A DNA stretch of 7,212 nt, taken from positions 1-7,212 of the forward strand of contig JAGWZX010000030.1 of assembly GCA_018968805.1 (NCBI GenBank), written 5' to 3'. This document shows, piece after piece, positions 1-6,738 of the stretch; positions within the stretch are counted from its first letter, which is position 1; every line of letters begins with the position of its first letter. The stretch comes from Patescibacteria group bacterium (GTDB taxonomy: Bacteria > Patescibacteriota > Minisyncoccia > Phycocordibacterales > SIBU01). The notes under the pieces were generated by a model that was not told the DNA's origin, searched no databases, and saw nothing but the letters and a program-made list of their open reading frames with translations. Position numbers and translations under genes: made by a program.

Positions 1-971
1 TTCGCGCCGATCGCCTTGCGCAGGCCGATCTCTTTGGTGCGCTCCGTAACTGTGGTGAGCATCATATTCATGATGCCGATGCCGCCCACGAGAAGCGATA
101 TGCCAGCCACGGCGGCAAGGAGAGTGGTGAAAGTGCCGGTGACGCTTGAAGCGGTGGCCACGATGTCGGCCTGGTTGAGGGTGTTGAAATCCGCTTGAGT
201 GGGGTCGGAAATGTGGTGGCGGGAAAGGAGCAGGGAAGTAAGCTCATTCTGAAGCGCGGTCATGGAGTTAGCGTCAACCGCCTGGACGCTTATGCTTGTC
301 ACATAAGCCTCGCCGGCCAAAAAACGCTGCGCGGTGGACAGGGGAATGAAAATCATATCGTCTTGACTGCCGAAACCGCTCCCGCCCTTGGCTTTAGTGA
401 TGCCGATGACTGTGAATGGAATGTCCTTGATGCGGATAGTTTGACCCACCGCGTTCGCGCCGGTGCCAAAGAGGTCGTCACGAGCGGTCGGACCGAGTAC
501 CGCTACTTTAGCGATACTCTGGACGTTTTCGGCGGTGATGAACGAACCGCTGTCTATTTGCACGTTACGGACAGTCGGGTAATCGGGCGTGGTGCCGTCA
601 ACCGTGGTGTTGGTATTTGTGCCGCGGGCCGTTACTTGGTAACGGCCGGACAATTCCGGCGCCACGGCGGCCGCCAAAGTTATTTGTTGCGCGATCGCGG
701 TAGCGTCGTCTTGGGTGAGCGTGCGCGCCGAACCGCGGCCTTGGCTTACTTGGAAACCCGGGCCGCGCTCCGCGCCCGGCATTACCATTACCAAATTCGA
801 ACCGATTGATTGAATGTTCGCTTGCACTGACGCTTGGGCGCCGGCGCCGATGGCGGTCATGGCTATTACTGACGAAATACCGATAACGATGCCGAGCATT
901 GTGAGCCCGGAACGGACTTTATTGGCTGATAATGCCGCATAAGTTTCTTCAACGATGTCAAAAGTAGTCAT
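1..971 (-). CDS. MacB/FtsX-type ABC transporter permease, 3' end cut by window edge
   Basis: This is the membrane subunit of a MacB-type ABC exporter. I translated it by hand from the ATG at 971-969; the frame stays open for 323 codons to the window edge. Residues 17-40 (NKVRSGLTMLGIVIGISSVI) are the typical first transmembrane segment of the MacB/FtsX family. A soluble periplasmic-core-like domain follows (about 45-280), and residues 282-305 form the second membrane segment. The family hallmark TVTERTKEIGLRKAIGA ends the visible part. About 80 residues with the last two helices are probably missing, since family members are near 400 residues. The start is one base after the stop of the ATPase gene, so the two are probably translationally coupled; GAGGAG at 997-992 is about 20 bases upstream, too far for a normal ribosome site. 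In contrast to E. coli MacB, ATPase and permease are separate proteins. The substrate cannot be told from sequence; peptide, lipid or drug export are all possible. Confidence 0.95.
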   Translation of the reverse strand, partial: MTTFDIVEETYAALSANKVRSGLTMLGIVIGISSVIAMTAIGAGAQASVQANIQSIGSNLVMVMPGAERGPGFQVSQGRGSARTLTQDDATAIAQQITLAAAVAPELSGRYQVTARGTNTNTTVDGTTPDYPTVRNVQIDSGSFITAENVQSIAKVAVLGPTARDDLFGTGANAVGQTIRIKDIPFTVIGITKAKGGSGFGSQDDMIFIPLSTAQRFLAGEAYVTSISVQAVDANSMTALQNELTSLLLSRHHISDPTQADFNTLNQADIVATASSVTGTFTTLLAAVAGISLLVGGIGIMNMMLTTVTERTKEIGLRKAIGA

Positions 972-972
972 G

Positions 973-1680
973 TTATTTATGTGACGCTTTTCTCCTCGCG
1001 TGAGTCCGGCTGTCAGAAATAATAAGGCCGTCTTTGATGTTGATAATACGTTTGGCGTGCTCGGCCACGTCGTGCTCATGGGTGATGAGCACGATAGTGC
1101 GGCCGTCCTCCTCGTTCAGTTTCTGGAAAGTACCGAGTACTATTTCGCCGGTTCGGGAGTCCAGGTTTCCGGTTGGTTCATCCGCCAATATCAATGTCGG
1201 GTTGTTGACTAGCGCGCGAGCGATCGCGACACGCTGGATCTGGCCGCCCGACAGCTGATTGGAGAGATGAGTGAAGTGGTCTACGGTCAGTCCCGCCGCG
1301 AGTAGCGAGGTTTCCGCGCGCGTGCGCCGTTCCTCCACGGGTACCTCGGCGTATACCAATGGTAGCATCGCGTTGCGTAATACCGTGGTGCGAGGCAGGA
1401 GATTGAACGCTTGGAATACGAAACCGATTTTATCTTTTCGGATCTGGGCCAATTCATCGTCGGAGAGTTTGGAAACGTCCTTGCCGTCTAGAAAATATGT
1501 TCCCGATGTCGGCGTGTCAAGACAGCCGAGAATGTGCATCAATGTTGATTTGCCTGATCCCGAAGGCCCCATTATGGCGACGAATTCTCCGTCATCAATG
1601 CGAAAACTCACACCCTTCAAGGCTTGGTAGCCGGCGCCGCCGTCGTCATAGGTTTTGGTGATATTTTTGACTTCAATCAT
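973..1680 (-). CDS. MacB/LolD-type ABC transporter ATP-binding protein
   Basis: This 235-residue cytoplasmic ATPase would power the adjacent permease. All motifs are intact: Walker A GPSGSGKST (38-46), Q-loop glutamine 90 in FVFQAFNLLP, signature LSGGQ (143-147), Walker B LILADEPT with D167 and catalytic E168, D-loop GNLD (171-174) and switch histidine 201. The FQ-FNLLP and ADEPTGNLDS wording is typical of the MacB/LolD/FtsE group of exporters. The frame is open further upstream to an ATG at 1860, but that would add 60 residues lying wholly inside the adaptor gene in another frame. The start at 1680 gives the standard N-terminus MIEVKNITKTY and leaves a 10-base gap after the adaptor stop, so I chose it. 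No good Shine-Dalgarno is visible (GGCGGAT is about 14 bases away). The last about 15 residues are basic and variable. Family assignment is firm; the substrate is unknown. Confidence 0.96.
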   Translation of the reverse strand: MIEVKNITKTYDDGGAGYQALKGVSFRIDDGEFVAIMGPSGSGKSTLMHILGCLDTPTSGTYFLDGKDVSKLSDDELAQIRKDKIGFVFQAFNLLPRTTVLRNAMLPLVYAEVPVEERRTRAETSLLAAGLTVDHFTHLSNQLSGGQIQRVAIARALVNNPTLILADEPTGNLDSRTGEIVLGTFQKLNEEDGRTIVLITHEHDVAEHAKRIINIKDGLIISDSRTHARRKASHK

Positions 1681-1690
1681 GCTGTTCGTT

Positions 1691-3529
1691 TTATCCGCCG
1701 ATTCTAAATACTCTGTTTGCCGGGCCGCGCGCTCCGCCGCCGACGGCGTTAAGGAGACTCGGCGCTTGCGTGGCGCTGTTTCCGCTCGCGACATTGGTAG
1801 TGCGCACGACCACCTGGTCGCCTTCGGAAAGTCCGCTAGTAATTTCCGTTGTGGTGTCATTTGACAATCCGACCGTTACCGGCTTGCGGGTTGGCGGTGT
1901 GGCCGAGGCGACGCCGGTCGTGCCGCTGGATTGTGCCGCCGTTATGTTTGGCAAAATTTGGACATACGAATTGCCGGCCGAGTCGGTTTGAACCGCGCTT
2001 CCCGGTACAGTCAACACGTCTTGATGTACGTTTGTGATGATCGCGGCCGTAACACTCATTCCCGGCTTGATTGCCGGATTGCTAGTGCTGAAATCTATAT
2101 CAACATTATAAGTAACCACGCCTTGGTTGACCGTGCCGATGGTATCAATGCCAGTCACGGCGCCGGCGATAGTGGCGTTCGGCACGGCGTCAAAGGTAAG
2201 CGTGGCTTTATCGCCGACCTTGACTTTGGCCGCGTCAATTTCATTAAGCGAGATCTGCGCGAGTTCGTCATTTGATATGAAGGTAACAATACTAGTGGAC
2301 GGGTCGGCGGCGTCGGTATTTTTAACATTGACTTTCGCTACGATTCCATCAAAAGGCGCTCGGATGTAGTAATTGGCCAGATTGTCCTGGGCGTCTTTAA
2401 GAGCGTTCTGTTTTTGTTGGACGGACAATTGAGCCGTTTGAATATCCAAAGGATCGGCGCCGGCTTGGAGTTTCGCGAGCGATTGGGTGTTTTCCGTAAT
2501 GGTGTTCTGGGCGTTTGTGACGGCGTTAATGTCGCTTTGGATTGTGTTTTGGACATTAAGCAGATTGACCAATTCGGTGTTGGTCTGGCTGGTGTAGTTT
2601 CCCAAAGTGGTCAAATTTGTGTCGGCGGCGGGAAGCGGCTTCAAACCCTGATTGGTTAAAGTGTCTTTGTAAAGCTGTATGAGATTATTCGCGCTTTTAA
2701 TCGCTTCCGACACGGCTTTGGTGGTGTTGTAGGTTTCATTCAACAGCGCGACGATTGTGGTGGTCGCAGAAGCGCGGCTGATCGCTTTGTAGTCATCAAA
2801 ATTTTGGTTGAATGCCGTTTGGGCGGCTTGAAACTTAGCGTTGGCGTCATCTTTGTACTGATTGGCTTCAATCATGCCGGCGTTGCTGTATTGTCCGGCA
2901 ATACCGGAATAGTAATCAACATTCCACTGGCCGCTTGAGGCTGTGTTTGTGTATAAGACGTCATGCAAGCCGGAAACGGTGCTCGGCAGATCCAAAAAAG
3001 TGTTAGAAATGGCGTTAAAGGCATTGTCATAATCAGTTGAAAGATTGGCTTGCGCGGTAATGAGCGATTGGTCGGTTTGGGTAATGGCATTTTGCGACTG
3101 GGTAAGCGACAGCGCGTCCGCCGGCTCCTGCAGTTTCGCCAAAGCGATTTGAGCACTCTGCAAGTTGACCTGCGCGTCACGCACCGCCTTTTCTGCGTCG
3201 GTGGTGTCGATCTGGGCGATCAGAGTTCCGGCTTTAACGGCTTGTCCGTCAGTCACGCCGACATAGACGATATTGCCGGACACGGTAGGTTTCAGATCAA
3301 CCTGATTGGAAACCGAGACTTGACCTGTGCCGGTGACGGCGGAAATTACCGTACCCTTGGTGACGCTCGCTAAGATGTACCGTGTTTCGGCGCTCGTGTT
3401 GGTAAATTTGCCGTAGGTCCAGTAGGCGAAGAAAACGACCGCGAGGACAATGACACCGCTCCAGATTTTATGACGGCGGGTGAATAATTTAAGGAAACGG
3501 GGGAGGCGATGTATAAAATATTCTTTCAT
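1691..3529 (-). CDS. MacA/HlyD-type membrane-fusion (periplasmic adaptor) protein with enlarged hairpin
   Basis: This 612-residue adaptor would work outside the membrane with the downstream MacB-type ABC pair. A basic cytoplasmic tail (1-21) leads to one membrane anchor (23-39). The lipoyl-like domain is split: first half at about 75-110 (PTVSGNIVYVGVTDGQAVKAG), second half at about 386-402 (YIRAPFDGIVAKVNV). Beta-barrel (about 420-500) and membrane-proximal (about 503-580) domains follow, with VLTVPGSAV and the usual SGLSEGDQVVV. The C-terminus is low-complexity and Gly/Ser/Thr-rich. Between the lipoyl halves lie about 275 residues, much more than the usual hairpin. They include two arms sharing an AKLQ..AD.L repeat (131-163 and 352-384) and a Gln/Asn/Thr-rich insert. 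MacA homologues are usually near 370-400 residues, so this protein is clearly long. Only four bases separate it from the upstream stop and there is no Shine-Dalgarno, so coupled translation is likely. No outer-membrane channel gene is seen in the window. Confidence 0.93.
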   Translation of the reverse strand: MKEYFIHRLPRFLKLFTRRHKIWSGVIVLAVVFFAYWTYGKFTNTSAETRYILASVTKGTVISAVTGTGQVSVSNQVDLKPTVSGNIVYVGVTDGQAVKAGTLIAQIDTTDAEKAVRDAQVNLQSAQIALAKLQEPADALSLTQSQNAITQTDQSLITAQANLSTDYDNAFNAISNTFLDLPSTVSGLHDVLYTNTASSGQWNVDYYSGIAGQYSNAGMIEANQYKDDANAKFQAAQTAFNQNFDDYKAISRASATTTIVALLNETYNTTKAVSEAIKSANNLIQLYKDTLTNQGLKPLPAADTNLTTLGNYTSQTNTELVNLLNVQNTIQSDINAVTNAQNTITENTQSLAKLQAGADPLDIQTAQLSVQQKQNALKDAQDNLANYYIRAPFDGIVAKVNVKNTDAADPSTSIVTFISNDELAQISLNEIDAAKVKVGDKATLTFDAVPNATIAGAVTGIDTIGTVNQGVVTYNVDIDFSTSNPAIKPGMSVTAAIITNVHQDVLTVPGSAVQTDSAGNSYVQILPNITAAQSSGTTGVASATPPTRKPVTVGLSNDTTTEITSGLSEGDQVVVRTTNVASGNSATQAPSLLNAVGGGARGPANRVFRIGG

Positions 3530-3533
3530 TATT

Positions 3534-4022
3534 TTATTGATTAGTTGATGTGGCGTTTGTACTCGTGGCGTAGGAAAGCGGCGGCAGGGTGCGAATCAAC
3601 CGCGCTTCAATGGACGCATTGTTGGTCGGTTCGCCGATGATCAGTACGGAATCGCCGGTCTTGAGGGCGGTAGGTTTAATGGTTGCCAAACCGCGTTTGA
3701 TTATAGTTTCGGATTCAATGGTGACTGTCTTTTCAACGCCGCTCCGGTCTTCGACAGTCAAGGTGGGAAGATTGATCTTGATAATCTTGCCGACGGCGCC
3801 GTGAGCATCCGAGAAATCCATGAACAGCATATCAAGAGGCCCGTGTCGGCCGCCGGCGAGGAGTCGGTAGTAGTTATCGCCGTTACGATACGAGAAACCG
3901 GCTTTGCGATAGCCGACCAGAATGCCGGCTTGAAAGACCAAAAGGATTACAATGACCGCAACGACAGCCAATATGATTTTCCTGACCATGCCGGAGGCGC
4001 TTGATTTTTTTTCTTCTCCCAT
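3534..4022 (-). CDS. membrane-anchored DUF5666/OB-fold-like protein
   Basis: This 162-residue protein has a short charged N-terminus (MGEEKKSS), one membrane helix (about 14-37) and an external domain. Residues 75-146 have the pattern of DUF5666-like OB-fold domains: GAVGKIIKINLPTLTVEDRSG, then a T-x-I strand (TIESETIIKRG), then LKTGDSVLIIGEP and a closing IEARLIRTL. The tail is a Ser/Thr/Asn-rich stretch with ATSTN twice. The function of such proteins is unknown; the role outside the membrane is inferred from the anchor. It directly precedes the adaptor gene (4-base gap), suggesting a part in the same export or envelope system. It has the only clear Shine-Dalgarno in the window (AAAGGA at 4033-4028), so it may be the most strongly translated member or the start of a sub-operon. 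The domain call rests on pattern recognition, not a profile search. Confidence 0.8.
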   Translation of the reverse strand: MGEEKKSSASGMVRKIILAVVAVIVILLVFQAGILVGYRKAGFSYRNGDNYYRLLAGGRHGPLDMLFMDFSDAHGAVGKIIKINLPTLTVEDRSGVEKTVTIESETIIKRGLATIKPTALKTGDSVLIIGEPTNNASIEARLIRTLPPLSYATSTNATSTNQ

Positions 4023-4027
4023 ATTCG

Positions 4028-4033
4028 TCCTTT
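4028..4033 (-). promoter_or_regulatory. Shine-Dalgarno of the DUF5666-like gene
   Basis: AAAGGA on the minus strand lies five bases before the ATG at 4022. It supports that start codon. It stands out because the other gene starts in this window lack a well-placed site. Confidence 0.7.
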
Positions 4034-4038
4034 GTTAT

Positions 4039-4449
4039 TTACATTGATAAAGCAAGACGCGTTTCTTCGCGATGCCGCCAGAGAACGGAAGCGGAATAAA
4101 AGAATGCCAAGAAAGTCGCGAGTGCCAGGGTGACGCCGACAAGCGGCAATGATTCAACGAGGGAAAGGCCGAACGCTTTCCAAGATGCCATGACGGTGCC
4201 GGTGTCAGAAAAAACCAACGATAGATAATCCGAAAATTCCGATTGGGTGAAACCCTGCATGGCATAGATGAGCGACGGTACGAACGCGGCAAGCGAGAGC
4301 GCGACAGAGGAAAAATACAGCGTTACTTTCACGCGCGTATTTCGCAATCGCGCCCTTCCGATTTTGTCAATAATGCGGGCCGTTAAGGCCGCGTCCGGCT
4401 TGACAGTAAGCTTGGAGAATAACACGTGCAGGCTGTTTTTCATTTGCAT
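4039..4449 (-). CDS. two-helix membrane protein after the sigma factor; candidate anti-sigma factor
   Basis: I do not recognise a named family in this 136-residue protein. It has a soluble, charged N-terminal part of about 40 residues (with ALTARIIDKIGRARLR), a membrane helix at about 42-64, a loop of about 30 residues, and a second helix at about 97-124 ending in a basic RHREETR tail. It lies 31 bases after the ECF sigma gene, the usual place for a membrane-bound anti-sigma factor, and its short N-terminal segment could bind a sigma factor. However, the zinc-binding HxxxCxxC motif of the ZAS anti-sigma family is absent; in fact I see no cysteine. The anti-sigma role is therefore inferred from position and topology only. 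Two in-frame starts exist (4449 and 4443, giving MQMKN or MKN), and neither has a Shine-Dalgarno. The next gene begins 16 bases after its stop. Confidence 0.8.
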   Translation of the reverse strand: MQMKNSLHVLFSKLTVKPDAALTARIIDKIGRARLRNTRVKVTLYFSSVALSLAAFVPSLIYAMQGFTQSEFSDYLSLVFSDTGTVMASWKAFGLSLVESLPLVGVTLALATFLAFFYSASVLWRHREETRLALSM

Positions 4450-4480
4450 AGTATACGCAATCTGAGCTATTTTTGGTGCA

Positions 4481-5047
4481 TTATAAGCGGGGTCTCTTTG
4501 CTAGAATGTCGCGCAAGATTATCAGTGCCCGTCGGTGCTGGCTTTTGACAGTGTGCAGGGGTTTGCCCAAAATTGCGCCGATTTCATCAAAGGTGAAGTC
4601 ATTTTGGTAACGTAATAAAAGCACGTCGCGGTAAGCGGGCGAGAGCGCGACCAAAGCCTTCTCAAGCATTACTTTGTCTTCGGCAAGCGCCGCCACCTCT
4701 TCGGCCAGCGGGAGCGGGTCGGCGAGCGTATCATTGAATGCGCCGGACTCATCCGTAGTTTCAAACATGGAAAACGGCACGCTTCTTTTTTTGCGCAACC
4801 AATCAATGGCGGTGTTTCGGGCGATGGTAAACAGCCAGGTGCGAAAGTTTTGTTCAGTGCGATATTTCGCGAGATGCTTCCAGGCTTTTAATACCGTTTC
4901 CTGCACGACATCCGCGGCGTCTTCGGAATCACCCGTGAATCGGTACACGAAATTATACAGCGCCGGCGTGTGCCGCTCGACGAGCTTTTTTAACGCCCGC
5001 TCGTCTCCCGCCAGATATGTTTTGACTAAATCAGCGTCGCTTTCCAT
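4481..5047 (-). CDS. ECF-family RNA polymerase sigma factor (RpoE/SigW-like)
   Basis: This 188-residue protein would direct RNA polymerase to a specific promoter set. Region 2 spans about 5-90: the conserved DAADVVQETVLKAWKHL (43-59) is the core-binding region 2.2, and FRTWLFTIARNTAIDWLRKKR (68-88) covers regions 2.3-2.4 for -10 melting and recognition. A linker of about 35 acidic and variable residues follows. Region 4 (about 128-183) contains LSPAYRDVLLLRYQNDFTFDEIGAILGKPLHTVKSQHRRA, shown in two parts as ALSPAYRDVLLLRY and the helix-turn-helix FTFDEIGAILGKPLHTVKS, which reads the -35. There is no region 3 and no C-terminal extension, and the length is normal for ECF factors. The start at 5047 gives a typical N-terminus (ESDADLVKTYLAGDERAL). 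It lies 17 bases after the DUF2914 gene stop, with no Shine-Dalgarno. Neighbouring membrane genes on both sides fit control by an envelope signal, but the partner is not proven. Confidence 0.96.
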   Translation of the reverse strand: MESDADLVKTYLAGDERALKKLVERHTPALYNFVYRFTGDSEDAADVVQETVLKAWKHLAKYRTEQNFRTWLFTIARNTAIDWLRKKRSVPFSMFETTDESGAFNDTLADPLPLAEEVAALAEDKVMLEKALVALSPAYRDVLLLRYQNDFTFDEIGAILGKPLHTVKSQHRRALIILRDILAKRPRL

Positions 5048-5064
5048 ATAAACACGTGAATAGC

Positions 5065-6138
5065 TTAGCGCAACATGGTCACGAGATTATTTCCCGGCGC
5101 GGTTGTCGTCGCGACAGTGAACCGCGTTTCTCCAATGAGCGCGCCTTGAGCCGTTTCAACACTCACTTGCCAAAGGGCGGGAAAGGCGCCGGTTTTGAAA
5201 GTATAGCCGCGAAAACCCGCATCACGGCCTCCGACAATTTGAAATGGCACGAGGTCTGTCGTCACCCACGCGTTTTTAGAAGCGTCAAAATAAGACCAGC
5301 GATAAAAAAGCGGCGTAGTGATGCGAGTGGGGGCAAAGACGGAACTCCACACGTAGACCGGTTCCCCCGGCGATTTATGATAAGTGCCGGATGTGTCGGT
5401 AATGATGGGGTACCAAAAACCGGGTTCGAAAGAAAGCGAGTATGAACCGTCATTGTTTCGCGTGACGAGATGATAGACGCCGATATATTTAAGCGCCAGC
5501 GGCACGGGCGGAATGATTTGTTCAAAATAAGCGATATTGAACAGCATGTAGATCGCGGCGACGCTTATTACGGCGGCGCGTTTGTCGGAAGCGAAAGCCT
5601 CCGGCGCGGCGCGCCGGCCGACCAGCCACAAAAGCGACACTATCGCAACGCTCACTAGTCCGCTTGCCATGAAAATGTCGCTCCCGATTCGTCCGACGAT
5701 GATAGGCAGGGAAAAGACGGCGTATGAAAAAAGCACGATGAAAAAAATGGGAATTTGGAAGCGCGGCAGATGATAACGTTCGCGCAAAAGTTCGTTGCCC
5801 AGGACCATTAGCACCAGAAAAGCCAGGAACGGCCAGCTGGCCGCAAGGGAAGCGCTTCGCGTGTAAAAAATGATATAAGCGCTCATCAGACTGCCGAAAC
5901 AAAACTGCATAATGATCGCGAGCCACCTTCCGTATTTTTGAGATGGTCCGCCGGAGTTTTTCTTGACGTGGATGTTCAGTGCGATAATGCAGAATGCGGA
6001 AATCGTCAGGTAAGTGCCAAGCATGATGTTGGCGAAGGCGTGGTCAATGCGTCCGATCATCACATTGTCCCAGGCGAAACCGAGAATGAAAGCGACGGCG
6101 CTCCCATGTTTCTTTATTTTTTGGCGGAGCGATTCCAT
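5065..6138 (-). CDS. multi-helix membrane protein with C-terminal DUF2914 domain
   Basis: This 357-residue protein has about seven membrane helices in its first 206 residues (roughly 12-28, 35-57, 72-93, 100-116, 128-148, 154-174 and 188-206), then an exported C-terminal region. Residues about 279-342 match the DUF2914 pattern: YRWSYFDASKNAWVTTD, PFQIVGGRDAGFRGYTFK, LWQVSVETAQGALIGETRF. DUF2914 has no established function; its strand-rich pattern suggests a small beta domain outside the membrane. The start at 6138 gives a short basic N-terminus before the first helix. A predicted promoter lies directly in front, so the message would be nearly leaderless. The sigma gene begins 17 bases after the stop. 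Being co-transcribed with an ECF factor, it could be a sensor or a target of that regulator; both are guesses. The domain call is by eye, but the WVTTD and GGRDxGxRGYTFK motifs are distinctive. Confidence 0.9.
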   Translation of the reverse strand: MESLRQKIKKHGSAVAFILGFAWDNVMIGRIDHAFANIMLGTYLTISAFCIIALNIHVKKNSGGPSQKYGRWLAIIMQFCFGSLMSAYIIFYTRSASLAASWPFLAFLVLMVLGNELLRERYHLPRFQIPIFFIVLFSYAVFSLPIIVGRIGSDIFMASGLVSVAIVSLLWLVGRRAAPEAFASDKRAAVISVAAIYMLFNIAYFEQIIPPVPLALKYIGVYHLVTRNNDGSYSLSFEPGFWYPIITDTSGTYHKSPGEPVYVWSSVFAPTRITTPLFYRWSYFDASKNAWVTTDLVPFQIVGGRDAGFRGYTFKTGAFPALWQVSVETAQGALIGETRFTVATTTAPGNNLVTMLR

Positions 6139-6227
6139 GAGATTGGCGAATTATGACACATAAGCCATTCCATAGCAAAATCCGCGCCCGACTCTGACAA
6201 CTCTTTCCACTTTATGTTACCGATGTG
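6139..6227 (-). other. 88-89 bp intergenic region with promoter and 8-bp inverted repeat
   Basis: This is the largest gap between genes inside the window. It contains the promoter given separately. TGACACAT (6154-6161) and ATGTGTCA (6223-6230) are an 8-bp inverted repeat spanning most of the gap, the second overlapping the stop of the DUF2127 gene. I see no terminator hairpin with a T-tract, so read-through from the upstream unit is possible. Confidence 0.5.
6150..6178 (-). promoter_or_regulatory. predicted housekeeping-type promoter for the DUF2914-sigma-exporter operon
   Basis: On the minus strand, -35 TTGCTA (6178-6173, 4 of 6 consensus) and -10 CATAAT (6155-6150, 5 of 6) are 17 bp apart, and a TG one base upstream of the -10 makes it an extended -10. 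Transcription would begin near 6144-6143, about five bases before the ATG at 6138. This is a sequence prediction only. Confidence 0.6.
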
Positions 6228-6737
6228 TCAGATTTTCGGAGCGGGGTTATGACGCTTGATTATGCGCCACTCCAACCAGATAAGCCAAAGAACGGTAAGG
6301 TCAAAGACACTTAAGAACAACAGCCACAGCGAATGATTAAAATTCCACTGATAAACCTGATAAGCCACGAATAGACCAAGCACCACTATGGCTAGAGGAT
6401 AGGACCACAATTTGCGGCGCAAGAGTCCCCAGACCAATAAGCCGTTAATAACCCCGTGGCTTATGAGATATAACGCGCCGTAAAATTTGCCGCTACCGGT
6501 CAATTGTTCCACCGAGTGCACGAGATAATTTGCAATCGCGTCGTGCGGATCCTCGGTGATTTCGTCTTGTGTGAAGAAGTTAACGATATTAACAATAGTG
6601 CCGGTTGTCGCCAAGGCCAAAAATAAACCGCTCAAAATTTCAATCACGGCGTGGACGCCTTTCAAAATCAAACTGCCGTCAAAAAACCAGCGGATTTCTT
6701 TTTCACCGGCGGATTCTTGCTTGTCTGCCGCTGCCAT
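6228..6737 (-). CDS. DUF2127 family membrane protein
   Basis: This 169-residue membrane protein has a soluble N-terminus of about 20 residues and four likely membrane helices (about 24-50, 86-107, 109-130 and 135-158), with an acidic loop between the first two (TQDEITEDPHDAIANYLVH). The pattern matches DUF2127: LILKGVHAVIEILSGLFLAL, then YLISHGVINGLLVWGLLRRK, then LWSYPLAIVVLGLFVAYQVY, and FDLTVLWLIWLEWRI near the end. The family has no assigned function; it is widespread as a predicted integral membrane protein. Its ATG is one base after the stop of the upstream 115-residue gene and it has no Shine-Dalgarno, so the two are most likely co-translated. The stop at 6228 lies inside one arm of the inverted repeat in the following gap. 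The assignment is by pattern recognition. Confidence 0.88.
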   Translation of the reverse strand: MAAADKQESAGEKEIRWFFDGSLILKGVHAVIEILSGLFLALATTGTIVNIVNFFTQDEITEDPHDAIANYLVHSVEQLTGSGKFYGALYLISHGVINGLLVWGLLRRKLWSYPLAIVVLGLFVAYQVYQWNFNHSLWLLFLSVFDLTVLWLIWLEWRIIKRHNPAPKI

Positions 6738-6738
6738 T

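Noticed and set aside
195..809. Plus-strand open frame of 204 codons
   Set aside because: It is antisense to the clear MacB-type permease, and its translation is Arg/Gly/Ala-rich without recognisable domains.
992..997. GAGGAG as ribosome site of the permease gene
   Set aside because: It is about 20 bases from the ATG at 971, well beyond normal spacing, and lies within the ATPase coding region; coupling is the simpler explanation.
1681..1860. Upstream extension of the ABC ATPase to an ATG at 1860
   Set aside because: The added 60 residues lie inside the adaptor gene in another frame and show no ABC-family similarity; the ATG at 1680 gives the standard N-terminus.
4034..4060. AT-rich stretch before the DUF5666-like gene as an internal promoter
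   Set aside because: I could not find a -10 and -35 pair with acceptable match and spacing; it overlaps the end of the preceding gene.
5522..5926. Minus-strand open frame of 134 codons in another frame of the DUF2914 gene
   Set aside because: Arg-rich shadow translation inside a gene with clear membrane helices and a recognised domain.
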